NCBI RefSeq assembly: GCF_040676675.1
Contig: NZ_JBFAPK010000001.1
Span: 310,001 to 374,000 of the forward strand
Source: JBFAPK01 sp040676675
GTDB taxonomy: Bacteria > Actinomycetota > Actinomycetes > Mycobacteriales > Micromonosporaceae
Direction of reading: 5' to 3'
DNA length: 64,000 nt
The notes beneath the pieces were generated by a model. That model was not told the origin of the DNA. It searched no databases and saw only the letters and a list, made by a program, of their open reading frames with translations. Below are positions 54,251-63,023 of this stretch, piece by piece (position 1 is the stretch's first letter; each line of letters opens with the position of its first letter). The position numbers were made by a program, and so were the translations under genes.

Positions 54251-55243
54251 GTGTACGACGTGGTACTGCTCACCCTCGGCTCCGGGCGCGACGAAGCGCC
54301 GGGCTGCGGCGGCGGGGACGCCTGCTGCGGATCCGCCCCCGAGGACGGCCGCGGCTGCGGCGACACCCCTCGCGTACCGGTCCTGACCTGTGCGGACGCG
54401 CTCACGGCGCGCGGCGCCCGGGTCGAGACGGTGACCGCCCATTCCGACGCGGAGATCGACAAGGTACTGAGCAGACTCGATGGACCCGCGCGCGCCGACG
54501 GGTTGGACTGGCCGGAGGCCGACGGGAAGACCCGGCTCGTGGTCGCTACAGCCAGTGACGGCCAGTTACGCGCCGTGCTGCGCCGGCTGGTCCGCCGGTA
54601 CGCCCCGCCGCCGAGCCGCCGCCCGGCCGAACTCGCCGCGAACCGCACCATGCCGGATCTTCCGCCCATCGGGCTGCTCCCCCTGGACCCCGCCCGTACG
54701 GCCGGCGCCGGATCGCCGAGCGACCTGGCCGGTCAGCTCGGGCTGCCCCGCGACCCGGTCGAGGTGGCCGAGGCCGTGCTCGACGACCGCGTCCGCCGGC
54801 TCGACCTGCTCCGCAACGACGGCGGCTCGGTCACCCTGGACGGGGCCCTGCTCGGCGGGGCCGACGAGAACGACCGCCCGCTCGCCTGGCGCGGCCGGGT
54901 GGAGGTGGACGACGCCGTCCTCTCCACCGGCGACGACCCGCTGATGGCCTGCGTGGTCGGCAATGCCGGCGGCTACGCCGCGCTGTCCGGGCTCGCCCTG
55001 CTCAGCGCCCCGGACCCCGCCGACGGGCTGATCGACGTCGCGGTGGCCGTACCCGTGGTCACCCGATCCGGGTTGGGCAGGAGGCGGGTACGCCTCGAGG
55101 TACGGCGGGCCCGGGGCCGCGCCGTCTCGGTGACCCCCCGCGACAGCGGGCTGCCCTATCTGGACGACGGGGTCGCGGGCGAGCTGAGCCGGAAGCGGTC
55201 CTGGTGGATCGAGCCGGGCGCATGGGCGGTCTTCACCCGCTGA
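54251..55243 (+). CDS. Diacylglycerol-kinase-catalytic-domain-like protein with Cys-rich loop
   Basis: 330 residues from GTG 54251 (GGAGG upstream). It fits actinobacterial proteins annotated as diacylglycerol kinase family, though the usual glycine-rich GGDGT motif is not obvious. LVVATASDGQLRAVLRRLVRRY, LPPIGLLPLDP and VEVAEAVLDDRVRRLDLLRNDGG occupy the expected places, followed by a beta-sandwich C-domain (ADGLIDVAVAVPV). Residues ~17-37 contain five cysteines in a Gly-rich loop, odd for the family and perhaps metal-binding. The fold is likely; lipid kinase activity is uncertain. Confidence 0.7.
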   Translation: MYDVVLLTLGSGRDEAPGCGGGDACCGSAPEDGRGCGDTPRVPVLTCADALTARGARVETVTAHSDAEIDKVLSRLDGPARADGLDWPEADGKTRLVVATASDGQLRAVLRRLVRRYAPPPSRRPAELAANRTMPDLPPIGLLPLDPARTAGAGSPSDLAGQLGLPRDPVEVAEAVLDDRVRRLDLLRNDGGSVTLDGALLGGADENDRPLAWRGRVEVDDAVLSTGDDPLMACVVGNAGGYAALSGLALLSAPDPADGLIDVAVAVPVVTRSGLGRRRVRLEVRRARGRAVSVTPRDSGLPYLDDGVAGELSRKRSWWIEPGAWAVFTR

Positions 55244-55335
55244 GGCGCGGTACCGACGCTCAGTGGACCTCCGTGCCCGGCCGGTGCTGCCGCACCGGCA
55301 TATCCTCGGGGGGCGGGGAAAGGGGGAGGTAAGCC

Positions 55336-58300
55336 GTGGACGACTATGCGGACCGGGTCTACGTACCGGGCCAGGGGCCGGCGGTGCCACAACGGGACGT
55401 CGAGCCGTTCTGGCCGCCGGAGGAGATCACCCCCGAACCTCGGGGCGATACCACCGGCGCGCCGCTCGGTGCGCCGCCGCCGGTACCCATGCCGCCGGGC
55501 GCGGTCCCGCCGGGCGCTGCCGTTCCGCCGGGCGCTGCCGTTCCGGGCGCGGTTCCGCCGGGCGCTGCCGTTCCACCGGGCACTGCCGTTCCGGGTGCCG
55601 TCGCACCTCCGCCGCCGGCGCCCCCGATGAACCCGCCGCCGCTGCCGCCCGCGGTGCTGGCGGCCATGCCCTCCGCGCCGCACGCCACCCCGCCGCCCGG
55701 ACCGAACCCGCCGTCGGTGCACCCGCCGGCCGGGTCCCCCACGTCGTCGCGGCCCCCGGGCCTGCCGGCCCAGGCCGCCCTCTCCGGTCCGGCGTCGCCC
55801 GCGCAGGAGATGCCCACCCGCGCCTGGCCGATGCTGGGCAGCAACAACGGCGCCGGCGGTCCGATCGCCCGGCCGCCGGTCGCGGCCCCGCCGAGCACCC
55901 CCGCCGGGGACACCCCGGCACCCGGTGCTCCCGCCGCACCCGGCGCTCCGGCTGCTTCCGGTGCTCCCGCCGCGTCCGGCACCGCCACCCCGCCGGTACG
56001 CGCCGCCGGAGTCGCCCGGCCGGCCAGCGCCGCGCCGGACGCGCCCAGACCCGCCGCGCGGGCGGCCGTACCGCCCGCTCCGCCCGTCGGCCCGGGCGAA
56101 CACTCGACCGCCAACCCGTCGGCCGGGTCGGAGTCCGCCGGATCGGGCTCGACGGTGCCGCCCGCACGGGCCGCCGGATCCGGCGCGACCGGAGCGGAGC
56201 CACGGTCGGAAACCGCGCCGCGGCCCGGTACGGGACCGGCGTCGGCGAGCCCGGGCGGCCCGACGAGCCCGGGCGGCCCGACGAGCCCGGGCGGCCCGAC
56301 GAGCCCGGGCGGCCCGACGAGCCCGGGCGGCCCGACGAGCCCGGGCGGCCCGACGATCGCCGCCTCGCAGCGGGTACCGGCCGGACCGCGCAGCCCCGTA
56401 CCGCCGGCCGCCGCCGTCGACCTCGACCAGCCCTTCACGCTGGACCCGCCGATCTCGGCCGCGCCCGCCCCCGTCCCGCCGACCGCGCCACCACCACCGC
56501 TGACCTCGGCACCGCCCACCCCGGCATCGGCGCCCCCGGCATCGGTGACTTCCGCGCCGCCGGTCCCCGGTTCCGGGCCCGGCCGTGGCTCCGGCTCCGA
56601 CACACCCGCGCCCACCGGCACTCCGAGGAGCCCGGCCGGCAGCGCGACGCCCGCGCCCGCCGGGCCGGCCGCCACGCCGGCCGATCCCTCGACCGCCGGC
56701 GCGTCGGCGAATTCCTCGACCGCCAACCCGCCGACCACTCCCGCGCCGGGCAACCCGTCGGCGGCCAACGCGCCGGGTAATACCTCAATCGCCAACGCGC
56801 CGGGGGACACCTCGACCGCCGGCGCCGGCCCGGTGGCGGCCGACGGCGGTCCGGGGCGGCTTCCCCAGGCGCCCGCCTCGCCCTGGGCACAGCCGCCACA
56901 GCGGCCGCCCGTCCCGCCGACCAACGCCTCGGGTCGCGCCACGCCGCCGCAGCCGCCCGGGCCGCCGTCGGCTGCGGCACAGCCCTGGCCGGCCGCGCCC
57001 GGTACGGCGGCGCCCGAGCCGGAGGGCTCCGGGTGGCCCGGTACGGCCGGCTACCCGCCGAACGCGGAGTCGAACGGCCCACCGCAGCCCGGCGCCCCGG
57101 GGTATCCCGGGCAGCCTGGCACCCCGGGGTATCCCGGGCAGTCCGCCGCTCCCGCCCAGCCGGGCGGCGACTACCCGGGGCAGCCCGGCGGCCCGACCGG
57201 ACCCGGCCCGGCGGGGCAGCCGGGCGGTCCGCCGGGCCCGCCCGCTCCGGCGGGCTATCCGCCCGCGCCCGGGTACCCGCCGGCCACGCCGGGCTATCCG
57301 GCCGCCCCCGGCTACCCGGCGACCGCCGCCGGCTGGCCCCCGCCACCCGGTGCGGGTCCGTACCCGCCGGCACCGCCACCGGTCGGTCCGGGAACGCCGC
57401 CCGGGATGCCTCCGGCGGCGCCCGGTACGCCCGCCGGCCCGCCGCAGAACACGCCACCGGCTCCGCCGTTCCGGCCGGACGGCTCGGCTCCGGGCGTACC
57501 GTCGTGGCCGGGTCAGGCCGCGCCGCCGTGGCCGCAGGCGGCACCCGTACCGCCGGCTCAGCCGGGCGCGCCGGGCGACCCGCTCCCCGAGGTCTTTCCG
57601 GGCGTGGCCCAGGTGCCGCAGCAGCCGTACGCCGAGTCCGGCGGGGTCGCCCGGGTGCCGGCGCAACCGGCCACGGGCTTCCCGGAACCGATCTGGACGC
57701 CGGACGGTTCGGCTCCGACGGCCGAGGAGTTCGCCCGCCGCCGCGCCGCCCGCCCCGCTGACCCGGTCGCCACGATGGGCGTACGCGCGGCGGTCAACAA
57801 GACGACCATGGGTCTCGTCCGGCTCGCCCCCGGCCGGCACGAACAGGAGATCAAGCAGGACGTCGAGATGGTCCGCCGCAACTTCGGCGGGCTGCGCCAG
57901 GTCACCGTGGTGAACCCGAAGGGCGGTGCCGGCAAGACCGTCGCGATCCTGCTGCTGGCGATGACCTTCGGCCAGAAGCGCGGCGGGTACGTGCTGGCCT
58001 GGGACAACAACGAGACGCAGGGCACCCTCGGCATGCGGGCCCAGCAGGACTTCCACTCCCGTACCGTGCGGGACCTGCTGCGCGACCTGGGACAGTTCCA
58101 GGGCGCGCACGGCCGGGTGGGGGACCTGTCGCAGTACGTCCGCTCGCAGGGCGAGGGGATGTTCGACGTGCTCGCCTCGGACGAGTCGGCCACCGGCGGC
58201 GAGATGCTCACCGCCGGCGCCTTCGCGGAGATCCGCGAGGTGGTGAGTCGGTTCTACAAACTGATCTTCGTGGACACCGGGAACAACGTCCGGGCGCAGA

Positions 58301-58641
58301 ACTGGCAGGCCGCGATCGACGCGACGGACCAGCTGCTGGTCACCATGTCCGCACGGAACGACTCCGCGGAGACCGCGGCGCGGATGCTGGACCACCTGGA
58401 GCAGAGCGGGCGGCAGCGGCTGGTCCGGCAGGCGGTGACGGTGGTGTCGATGCCACCGTCGCGCAAGGAGATCGACCTACCGGCGATCCAGCGGCACTTC
58501 GCGGCCCGGACCAGGGCGGTGCTGCTGGCGCCGTACGAGCGCCTGATCGACACCGGCGAGCCGATCCGGTACGGGCACCTCAGCTCGGCGACCCGGGACG
58601 CCTGGCTCAAGATCGCCGCAGCGGTGGCCGAAGGGCTCTGA
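55336..58641 (+). CDS. Pro-rich ParA/MinD-type ATPase, EspI-like
   Basis: 1101 residues from GTG 55336 (GGGGGAGG upstream). Residues ~1-800 are low-complexity, Pro/Ala/Gly-rich, with PPGAAVPG and PGGPTS repeats and later PGYP collagen-like stretches. The C-terminal ~250 residues are a ParA-family ATPase: deviant Walker A KGGAGKT at residues 862-868, then LAWDNNETQGTLGMR, KLIFVDTGNNVRAQNWQAAIDATDQLLVTMSARNDS. This layout matches EspI of ESX-1 and SCO5717-like proteins linked to type VII secretion. No ESX core genes are nearby. Likely an ATP-responsive regulator or positioner of secretion or cell-pole machinery. Confidence 0.88.
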   Translation: MDDYADRVYVPGQGPAVPQRDVEPFWPPEEITPEPRGDTTGAPLGAPPPVPMPPGAVPPGAAVPPGAAVPGAVPPGAAVPPGTAVPGAVAPPPPAPPMNPPPLPPAVLAAMPSAPHATPPPGPNPPSVHPPAGSPTSSRPPGLPAQAALSGPASPAQEMPTRAWPMLGSNNGAGGPIARPPVAAPPSTPAGDTPAPGAPAAPGAPAASGAPAASGTATPPVRAAGVARPASAAPDAPRPAARAAVPPAPPVGPGEHSTANPSAGSESAGSGSTVPPARAAGSGATGAEPRSETAPRPGTGPASASPGGPTSPGGPTSPGGPTSPGGPTSPGGPTSPGGPTIAASQRVPAGPRSPVPPAAAVDLDQPFTLDPPISAAPAPVPPTAPPPPLTSAPPTPASAPPASVTSAPPVPGSGPGRGSGSDTPAPTGTPRSPAGSATPAPAGPAATPADPSTAGASANSSTANPPTTPAPGNPSAANAPGNTSIANAPGDTSTAGAGPVAADGGPGRLPQAPASPWAQPPQRPPVPPTNASGRATPPQPPGPPSAAAQPWPAAPGTAAPEPEGSGWPGTAGYPPNAESNGPPQPGAPGYPGQPGTPGYPGQSAAPAQPGGDYPGQPGGPTGPGPAGQPGGPPGPPAPAGYPPAPGYPPATPGYPAAPGYPATAAGWPPPPGAGPYPPAPPPVGPGTPPGMPPAAPGTPAGPPQNTPPAPPFRPDGSAPGVPSWPGQAAPPWPQAAPVPPAQPGAPGDPLPEVFPGVAQVPQQPYAESGGVARVPAQPATGFPEPIWTPDGSAPTAEEFARRRAARPADPVATMGVRAAVNKTTMGLVRLAPGRHEQEIKQDVEMVRRNFGGLRQVTVVNPKGGAGKTVAILLLAMTFGQKRGGYVLAWDNNETQGTLGMRAQQDFHSRTVRDLLRDLGQFQGAHGRVGDLSQYVRSQGEGMFDVLASDESATGGEMLTAGAFAEIREVVSRFYKLIFVDTGNNVRAQNWQAAIDATDQLLVTMSARNDSAETAARMLDHLEQSGRQRLVRQAVTVVSMPPSRKEIDLPAIQRHFAARTRAVLLAPYERLIDTGEPIRYGHLSSATRDAWLKIAAAVAEGL
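56245..56353. repeat. Six tandem 18-bp repeats inside the EspI-like gene
   Basis: GGCGGCCCGACGAGCCCG is repeated without change about six times, coding (PGGPTS)n. Perfect identity suggests recent slippage. Confidence 0.9.
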
Positions 58642-58742
58642 GACCGCCGGGCCCCGAGCGGGTCTGGCCACCACCCGTCCGCGGTCGACCGCCGATCGCG
58701 GACGGGTGGGAGGCAGGGTACGGGCGGCGGGGCGCGGCGGGG

Positions 58743-59171
58743 TCAGCTGCTGGCGAGCGCGTCGCCGGCCGCCGGGTCGCAGTCGCGGAGGAACTGGGCG
58801 CACCGGGCCGCCTCGTCCGACTCGCCGATCTCCCCGGCGGCCCGGGAGAGCACGTACAGGCAGCGCAGGAAGCCCTGGTTCGGCACATGACCCCAGGGCA
58901 CCGGCCCGTGGCCCTTCCAGCCATTGCGCCGCAGCTGGTCGAGGCCCCGGTGGTAGCCGGTACGGGCGTAGGCGTACGCGGGCACGACCTGGTCCGCCGC
59001 GAGCGCCCGCGCGGCCAGTGCCGCCCAGGCCGCGCTGAACGTCGGGAAACGCGCCGCGACCGAGGCGTACGCCTCGTCTGTCTCCGCCGCGGTCGCTTCG
59101 GCCAGGGCGGCCTCCGCCTCCTCGTCACCGGGCAGGAGCGTGGCCGGCGGTTCGGGCAACAGGTTCTGCAT
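58743..59171 (-). CDS. DUF3151-family protein
   Basis: 142 residues from ATG 59171. QNLLPEPPATLLPGD is the characteristic start, and FPTFSAAWAALAARAL, YAYARTGYHRGLDQLRRNGWKGHGPVPWGHVPNQGFLRCLYVLSRAA is the conserved core of DUF3151, an actinobacterial protein of unknown function. An ATG at 59183 would add four residues. Neighbour on the other strand is the LOG-like gene; in related genomes this family is often near fructose-bisphosphate aldolase and purA, as here. Confidence 0.93.
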   Translation of the reverse strand: MQNLLPEPPATLLPGDEEAEAALAEATAAETDEAYASVAARFPTFSAAWAALAARALAADQVVPAYAYARTGYHRGLDQLRRNGWKGHGPVPWGHVPNQGFLRCLYVLSRAAGEIGESDEAARCAQFLRDCDPAAGDALASS

Positions 59172-59326
59172 CGGACCATTCAACCTGGCCGCGACGCTCC
59201 GTGGCGAGTGGGGGCGGATCTCGGGATGGCTGAACGGCCGAGGTGTTCGTCACGCTTGCGGCGGGTGCGGACCGTGCCGGACTCGACTACAAATAGAGGT
59301 CCGGAGCCTCCCCAGGACCCGGTAAC

Positions 59327-59358
59327 GAGAGCCCGGCGAGTCTCCTCGCCGGGCTCTC
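59327..59358. terminator. Perfect 14-bp hairpin followed by CCCTTT, upstream of the LOG-like gene
   Basis: GAGAGCCCGGCGAG (59327-59340) pairs perfectly with 59345-59358, 4-nt loop, then CCCCTTTCG on the plus strand. It stands in an intergenic region upstream of, not after, a plus-strand gene. Could end a short leader RNA. Confidence 0.6.
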
Positions 59359-59449
59359 CCCTTTCGCCGGCCCTGATACCGCGCCCGGAACGGGTGATCC
59401 GCCCCCACCCCCACCCACCCCACGCGGGCAAGATCGAGGGCAGGGGAAA

Positions 59450-60823
59450 ATGTCGGGCGTGCCGACCCCACCGCCGATCGACGTCCTCGAACCCTCGTCC
59501 GACTCCTCGCCCCGGGAGGTCGAGTCCCGGGCCGAGCTGGAGCTGCACCTCGCCACCGGCAGCCTCGCCGGGCTGACCGTGCAGGGGCTCCGGCTGGACG
59601 TCGAACCGATCCCGGACGTGCTCTCCGCCGACCTGACCGGAACCCTCTTCGTCGGGTGCCGGTTCGCCTCCCGGGAGGTCGAGGCGGAACTCGTCCGGCG
59701 CGGAGCGTACGTGGTGCCGCCCTTCGCCACGGTGCCGTACGCGACCCAGCCGCCGTACCTCTACACGCCCGAGGACCTGGCCGCCGGTTTCGCGACCGAG
59801 GGCTTCGCGGGGATGTACGACAACGTGATCTACCAGCACTTCCGCGCGACCGGCGGGGCGCTCCCCGAGGTACGGGAGGCGCTCGCGCAGCGGTTGCACG
59901 ACCACGGGATCGACAACGCGCTCGCCGACGCGACCCGTACCTGGCTGAAGGCGCACGGGCCGGAGTCGGTGGTGGGGGTGATGGGCGGGCACGCGGTACC
60001 GCGCGGCGCCTCGGCGTACCGGATGGCGGCCCGGCTCGGCCGGGAGCTGGCCCGGGCGGACCGGCTGGTGGTGACCGGCGGCGGCCCCGGCGTGATGGAG
60101 GCGGCCAACCTCGGCGCGTACCTGGCCAATCGGGCGCCCGACGAGTTGGAGACCGCGATCGACCTGCTCGCCGCCGCGCCGGACTTCACCGACCACGACC
60201 GGTACACCTCCGTCGCCCTGGCGGTACGGGAGCGCTTCGCGCCGGCGCCCGCACCGTCGGCCGCCCCCGCACCGTCGGCCACGCCGGCACCGTCGGCCGC
60301 GATCCCGGCGGCGCGGGTGCCGGCGGCGCGCGTACCGGTGGAGGCGGCACCCGGCTTCCCGGCGGCGGTCTCCCCCGCCGCCTCTCCGGCAGCCTCACCG
60401 GCGCGGCCGGTCGCGGGCGGCCCGCCGCTGAACTGGGCCCGGCTCGGCGGCCTCGCCATCCCCACCTGGCTGTACGGGCACGAGCCGGCGAACCTCTTCG
60501 CCGGACAGATCGCGAAGTACTTCTCGAACGCGATCCGCGAGGACACGATCCTGCGGTTGGCCCGGGGCGGCATCGTCTTCGCCCCCGGCCGGGCCGGCAC
60601 CGTGCAGGAGGTCTTCCAGGCGGCCACGATGGCGTTCTACGCCACGGAGGGCCCGTCCGGCCCGTTCGTCTTCCTGGACACCGCCTTCTGGGGCAGCCTG
60701 CCCGTGGCGACGCTGCTCCGGTCGCTGCTCGCCGGCTCACCCCACGGCGACCTCTCGGACCTGGTACTCGTGACGGACTCGGTCGACGAGGCCGTCGCCC
60801 GGCTGGTCGGCCCGACCGGCTGA
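59450..60823 (+). CDS. LOG-family-like Rossmann nucleotide-binding protein with Pro/Ala insertion
   Basis: 457 residues. The central VVGVMGGHAVPRGASAYRMAARLGRELARADRLVVTGGGPGVMEAANLGAYLAN and the later GGIVFAPGRAGTVQEVFQAATMAFY are the two halves of the LOG/lysine-decarboxylase-like site (GGGPGVMEA and PGxxGTxxE), but the usual PGGxGT is PGRAGT. Between them, residues ~265-320 are a Pro/Ala/Ser-rich insertion with APAPSA repeats. An N-terminal domain of ~150 residues (LFVGCRFASREVEAELVRRGAYVVPPF) is extra relative to short LOG proteins. It may hydrolyse nucleotide or cytokinin-like monophosphates. Confidence 0.82.
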   Translation: MSGVPTPPPIDVLEPSSDSSPREVESRAELELHLATGSLAGLTVQGLRLDVEPIPDVLSADLTGTLFVGCRFASREVEAELVRRGAYVVPPFATVPYATQPPYLYTPEDLAAGFATEGFAGMYDNVIYQHFRATGGALPEVREALAQRLHDHGIDNALADATRTWLKAHGPESVVGVMGGHAVPRGASAYRMAARLGRELARADRLVVTGGGPGVMEAANLGAYLANRAPDELETAIDLLAAAPDFTDHDRYTSVALAVRERFAPAPAPSAAPAPSATPAPSAAIPAARVPAARVPVEAAPGFPAAVSPAASPAASPARPVAGGPPLNWARLGGLAIPTWLYGHEPANLFAGQIAKYFSNAIREDTILRLARGGIVFAPGRAGTVQEVFQAATMAFYATEGPSGPFVFLDTAFWGSLPVATLLRSLLAGSPHGDLSDLVLVTDSVDEAVARLVGPTG

Positions 60824-60859
60824 GCCGTTCGACCGGGGCGCGGGCGGGACGGAACGCGG

Positions 60860-60893
60860 AAGGCCGGCCTCCCCGGTCGGGGAGGCCGGCCTT
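60860..60893. terminator. Bidirectional terminator between LOG-like and aldolase genes
   Basis: Perfect 15-bp arms (60860-60874 with 60879-60893), 4-nt loop, between convergent stops, with TT at the plus-strand end. Confidence 0.88.
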
Positions 60894-60959
60894 GCGTCCC
60901 GGCGCCGGCCGGGTACGTCGTCGAGCCCGCCGCCGGGCTCGTTCAATGGGCCAGGATCG

Positions 60960-61985
<1,026 letters not shown>

Positions 61986-62118
61986 GTCGAACGCTCCTTC
62001 TTACTAACCGCTCTCGGCCGCTCAACGGCCGCTGTCTCACGTGGGTGCGCCGGACCGCGCTGTCCTCCGCGGGCAGTATCCCGTAGGACGCCGGCCGTGG
62101 CACAACCGGCCCGCGGGC

Positions 62119-62502
62119 TCAGCGGTCGTCGGTCCGGCCGGGCACGACGATGCTGATCAGCCAGCTCACCACCGCCATGACGATGGCGCCCCAGAACGCC
62201 GGCCAGAAGCCGTCCACCTGGAACGGAAGGTCGAACAGCCCCGCGATCCAGTCTGTCAGCAGGAAGAGCAGCGCGTTGACGACCAGCGCGAACAACCCGA
62301 GCGTGAAGACGTAGAAGAAGCAGCCGACCACGTGGATGATCGGCTTGAGGACGGCGTTGACGACACCGAAGATGAGCGCCACGAGGATCAGAGTCACCGC
62401 GTCGCTGGTGGCCGACTCGCCGGTCACCTCGATGCCCGAGACCACCATCGTGGTGATCCACAGGGCGATTGCGTTGATCACTAGCCTGAGCAGGAACCAC
62501 AC
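62119..62502 (-). CDS. Small four-helix membrane protein, phage-holin/YvlD-like family
   Basis: 127 residues from GTG 62502. Four hydrophobic helices: LLRLVINAIALWITTMVVSGIEV, AVTLILVALIFGVVNAVLKPIIHVVGC, LGLFALVVNALLFLLTDWIAGLF and WPAFWGAIVMAVVSWLISIVV. NAVLKPI and the NALLFLLTDW spacing are the hallmarks of the 'phage holin family'/YvlD membrane proteins. The role is unknown. They are normal chromosomal genes and do not imply a prophage. Confidence 0.9.
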   Translation of the reverse strand: MWFLLRLVINAIALWITTMVVSGIEVTGESATSDAVTLILVALIFGVVNAVLKPIIHVVGCFFYVFTLGLFALVVNALLFLLTDWIAGLFDLPFQVDGFWPAFWGAIVMAVVSWLISIVVPGRTDDR

Positions 62503-62597
62503 GCTGCCAGTCTGGCACCACGGTTCCAGCGGCACCCGCCGTTCCCGGCGCCGGTCGAGGCGGTCCGGGCGATGATCGGAGTGGTTTGGCGGTCGTC

Positions 62598-62637
62598 GTA
62601 CCAGGGCAGGAGAGCACGTACCAGGGCAGGAGAGCAC
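62598..62637. repeat. Two perfect 20-bp direct repeats
   Basis: GTACCAGGGCAGGAGAGCAC occurs at 62598-62617 and again at 62618-62637, in the divergent region upstream of the DUF5709 gene. Confidence 0.9.
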
Positions 62638-62705
62638 GGTACGGCGGCCTGCGGCAGCCCGTACGGTGATGAGGCAGGCAGTGGCGGAACCCGAAGGAGG
62701 CGACG

Positions 62706-62921
62706 ATGGCGCAACCCGACGAGGAATTCGCCCCCGGCGAGCATCTCGTACCGGAGGAGCGGGATCCTGAGGCCCCGCCGGACGACGCGCTCGAACAGGC
62801 CACCGTCGCGGACCCGGCCACCGAGGAGGGGCTCGACCTGCACCGTGGGCTGGAGGTCGACGACTGGGACGCGATGGAGCAGGCCCGCGTCGTCGGCCGG
62901 GACGACGACGACTACCGCTGA
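62706..62921 (+). CDS. DUF5709-type small acidic protein
   Basis: 71 residues from ATG 62706 (GAAGGAGG upstream). AQPDEEFAPGEHLVPEERDPEAPPDDALEQATVADPATEEGLDLHRGLEVDDWDAMEQARVVGRDDDD is highly acidic and lacks cysteines or a hydrophobic core, as in DUF5709 actinobacterial proteins. Probably mostly disordered. Function unknown. Confidence 0.85.
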   Translation: MAQPDEEFAPGEHLVPEERDPEAPPDDALEQATVADPATEEGLDLHRGLEVDDWDAMEQARVVGRDDDDYR

Positions 62922-63023
62922 CCGGCGCCGACCCGCCGACCCGGCGAACGGCGCCGACCCGGTGACCGCCGCCCGTCGGGCGGCAGGGCCGACCCGGTGA
63001 GCAGGGCCGACCCGGTGAGCGGG

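Noticed and set aside
56245..56353. CRISPR-like array
   Set aside because: Repeats are contiguous 18-mers without spacers and are in frame inside the ParA-type gene.
62119..62502. Prophage holin
   Set aside because: The family name misleads. No endolysin, integrase or structural phage genes are nearby, and the protein matches chromosomal YvlD-like membrane proteins.
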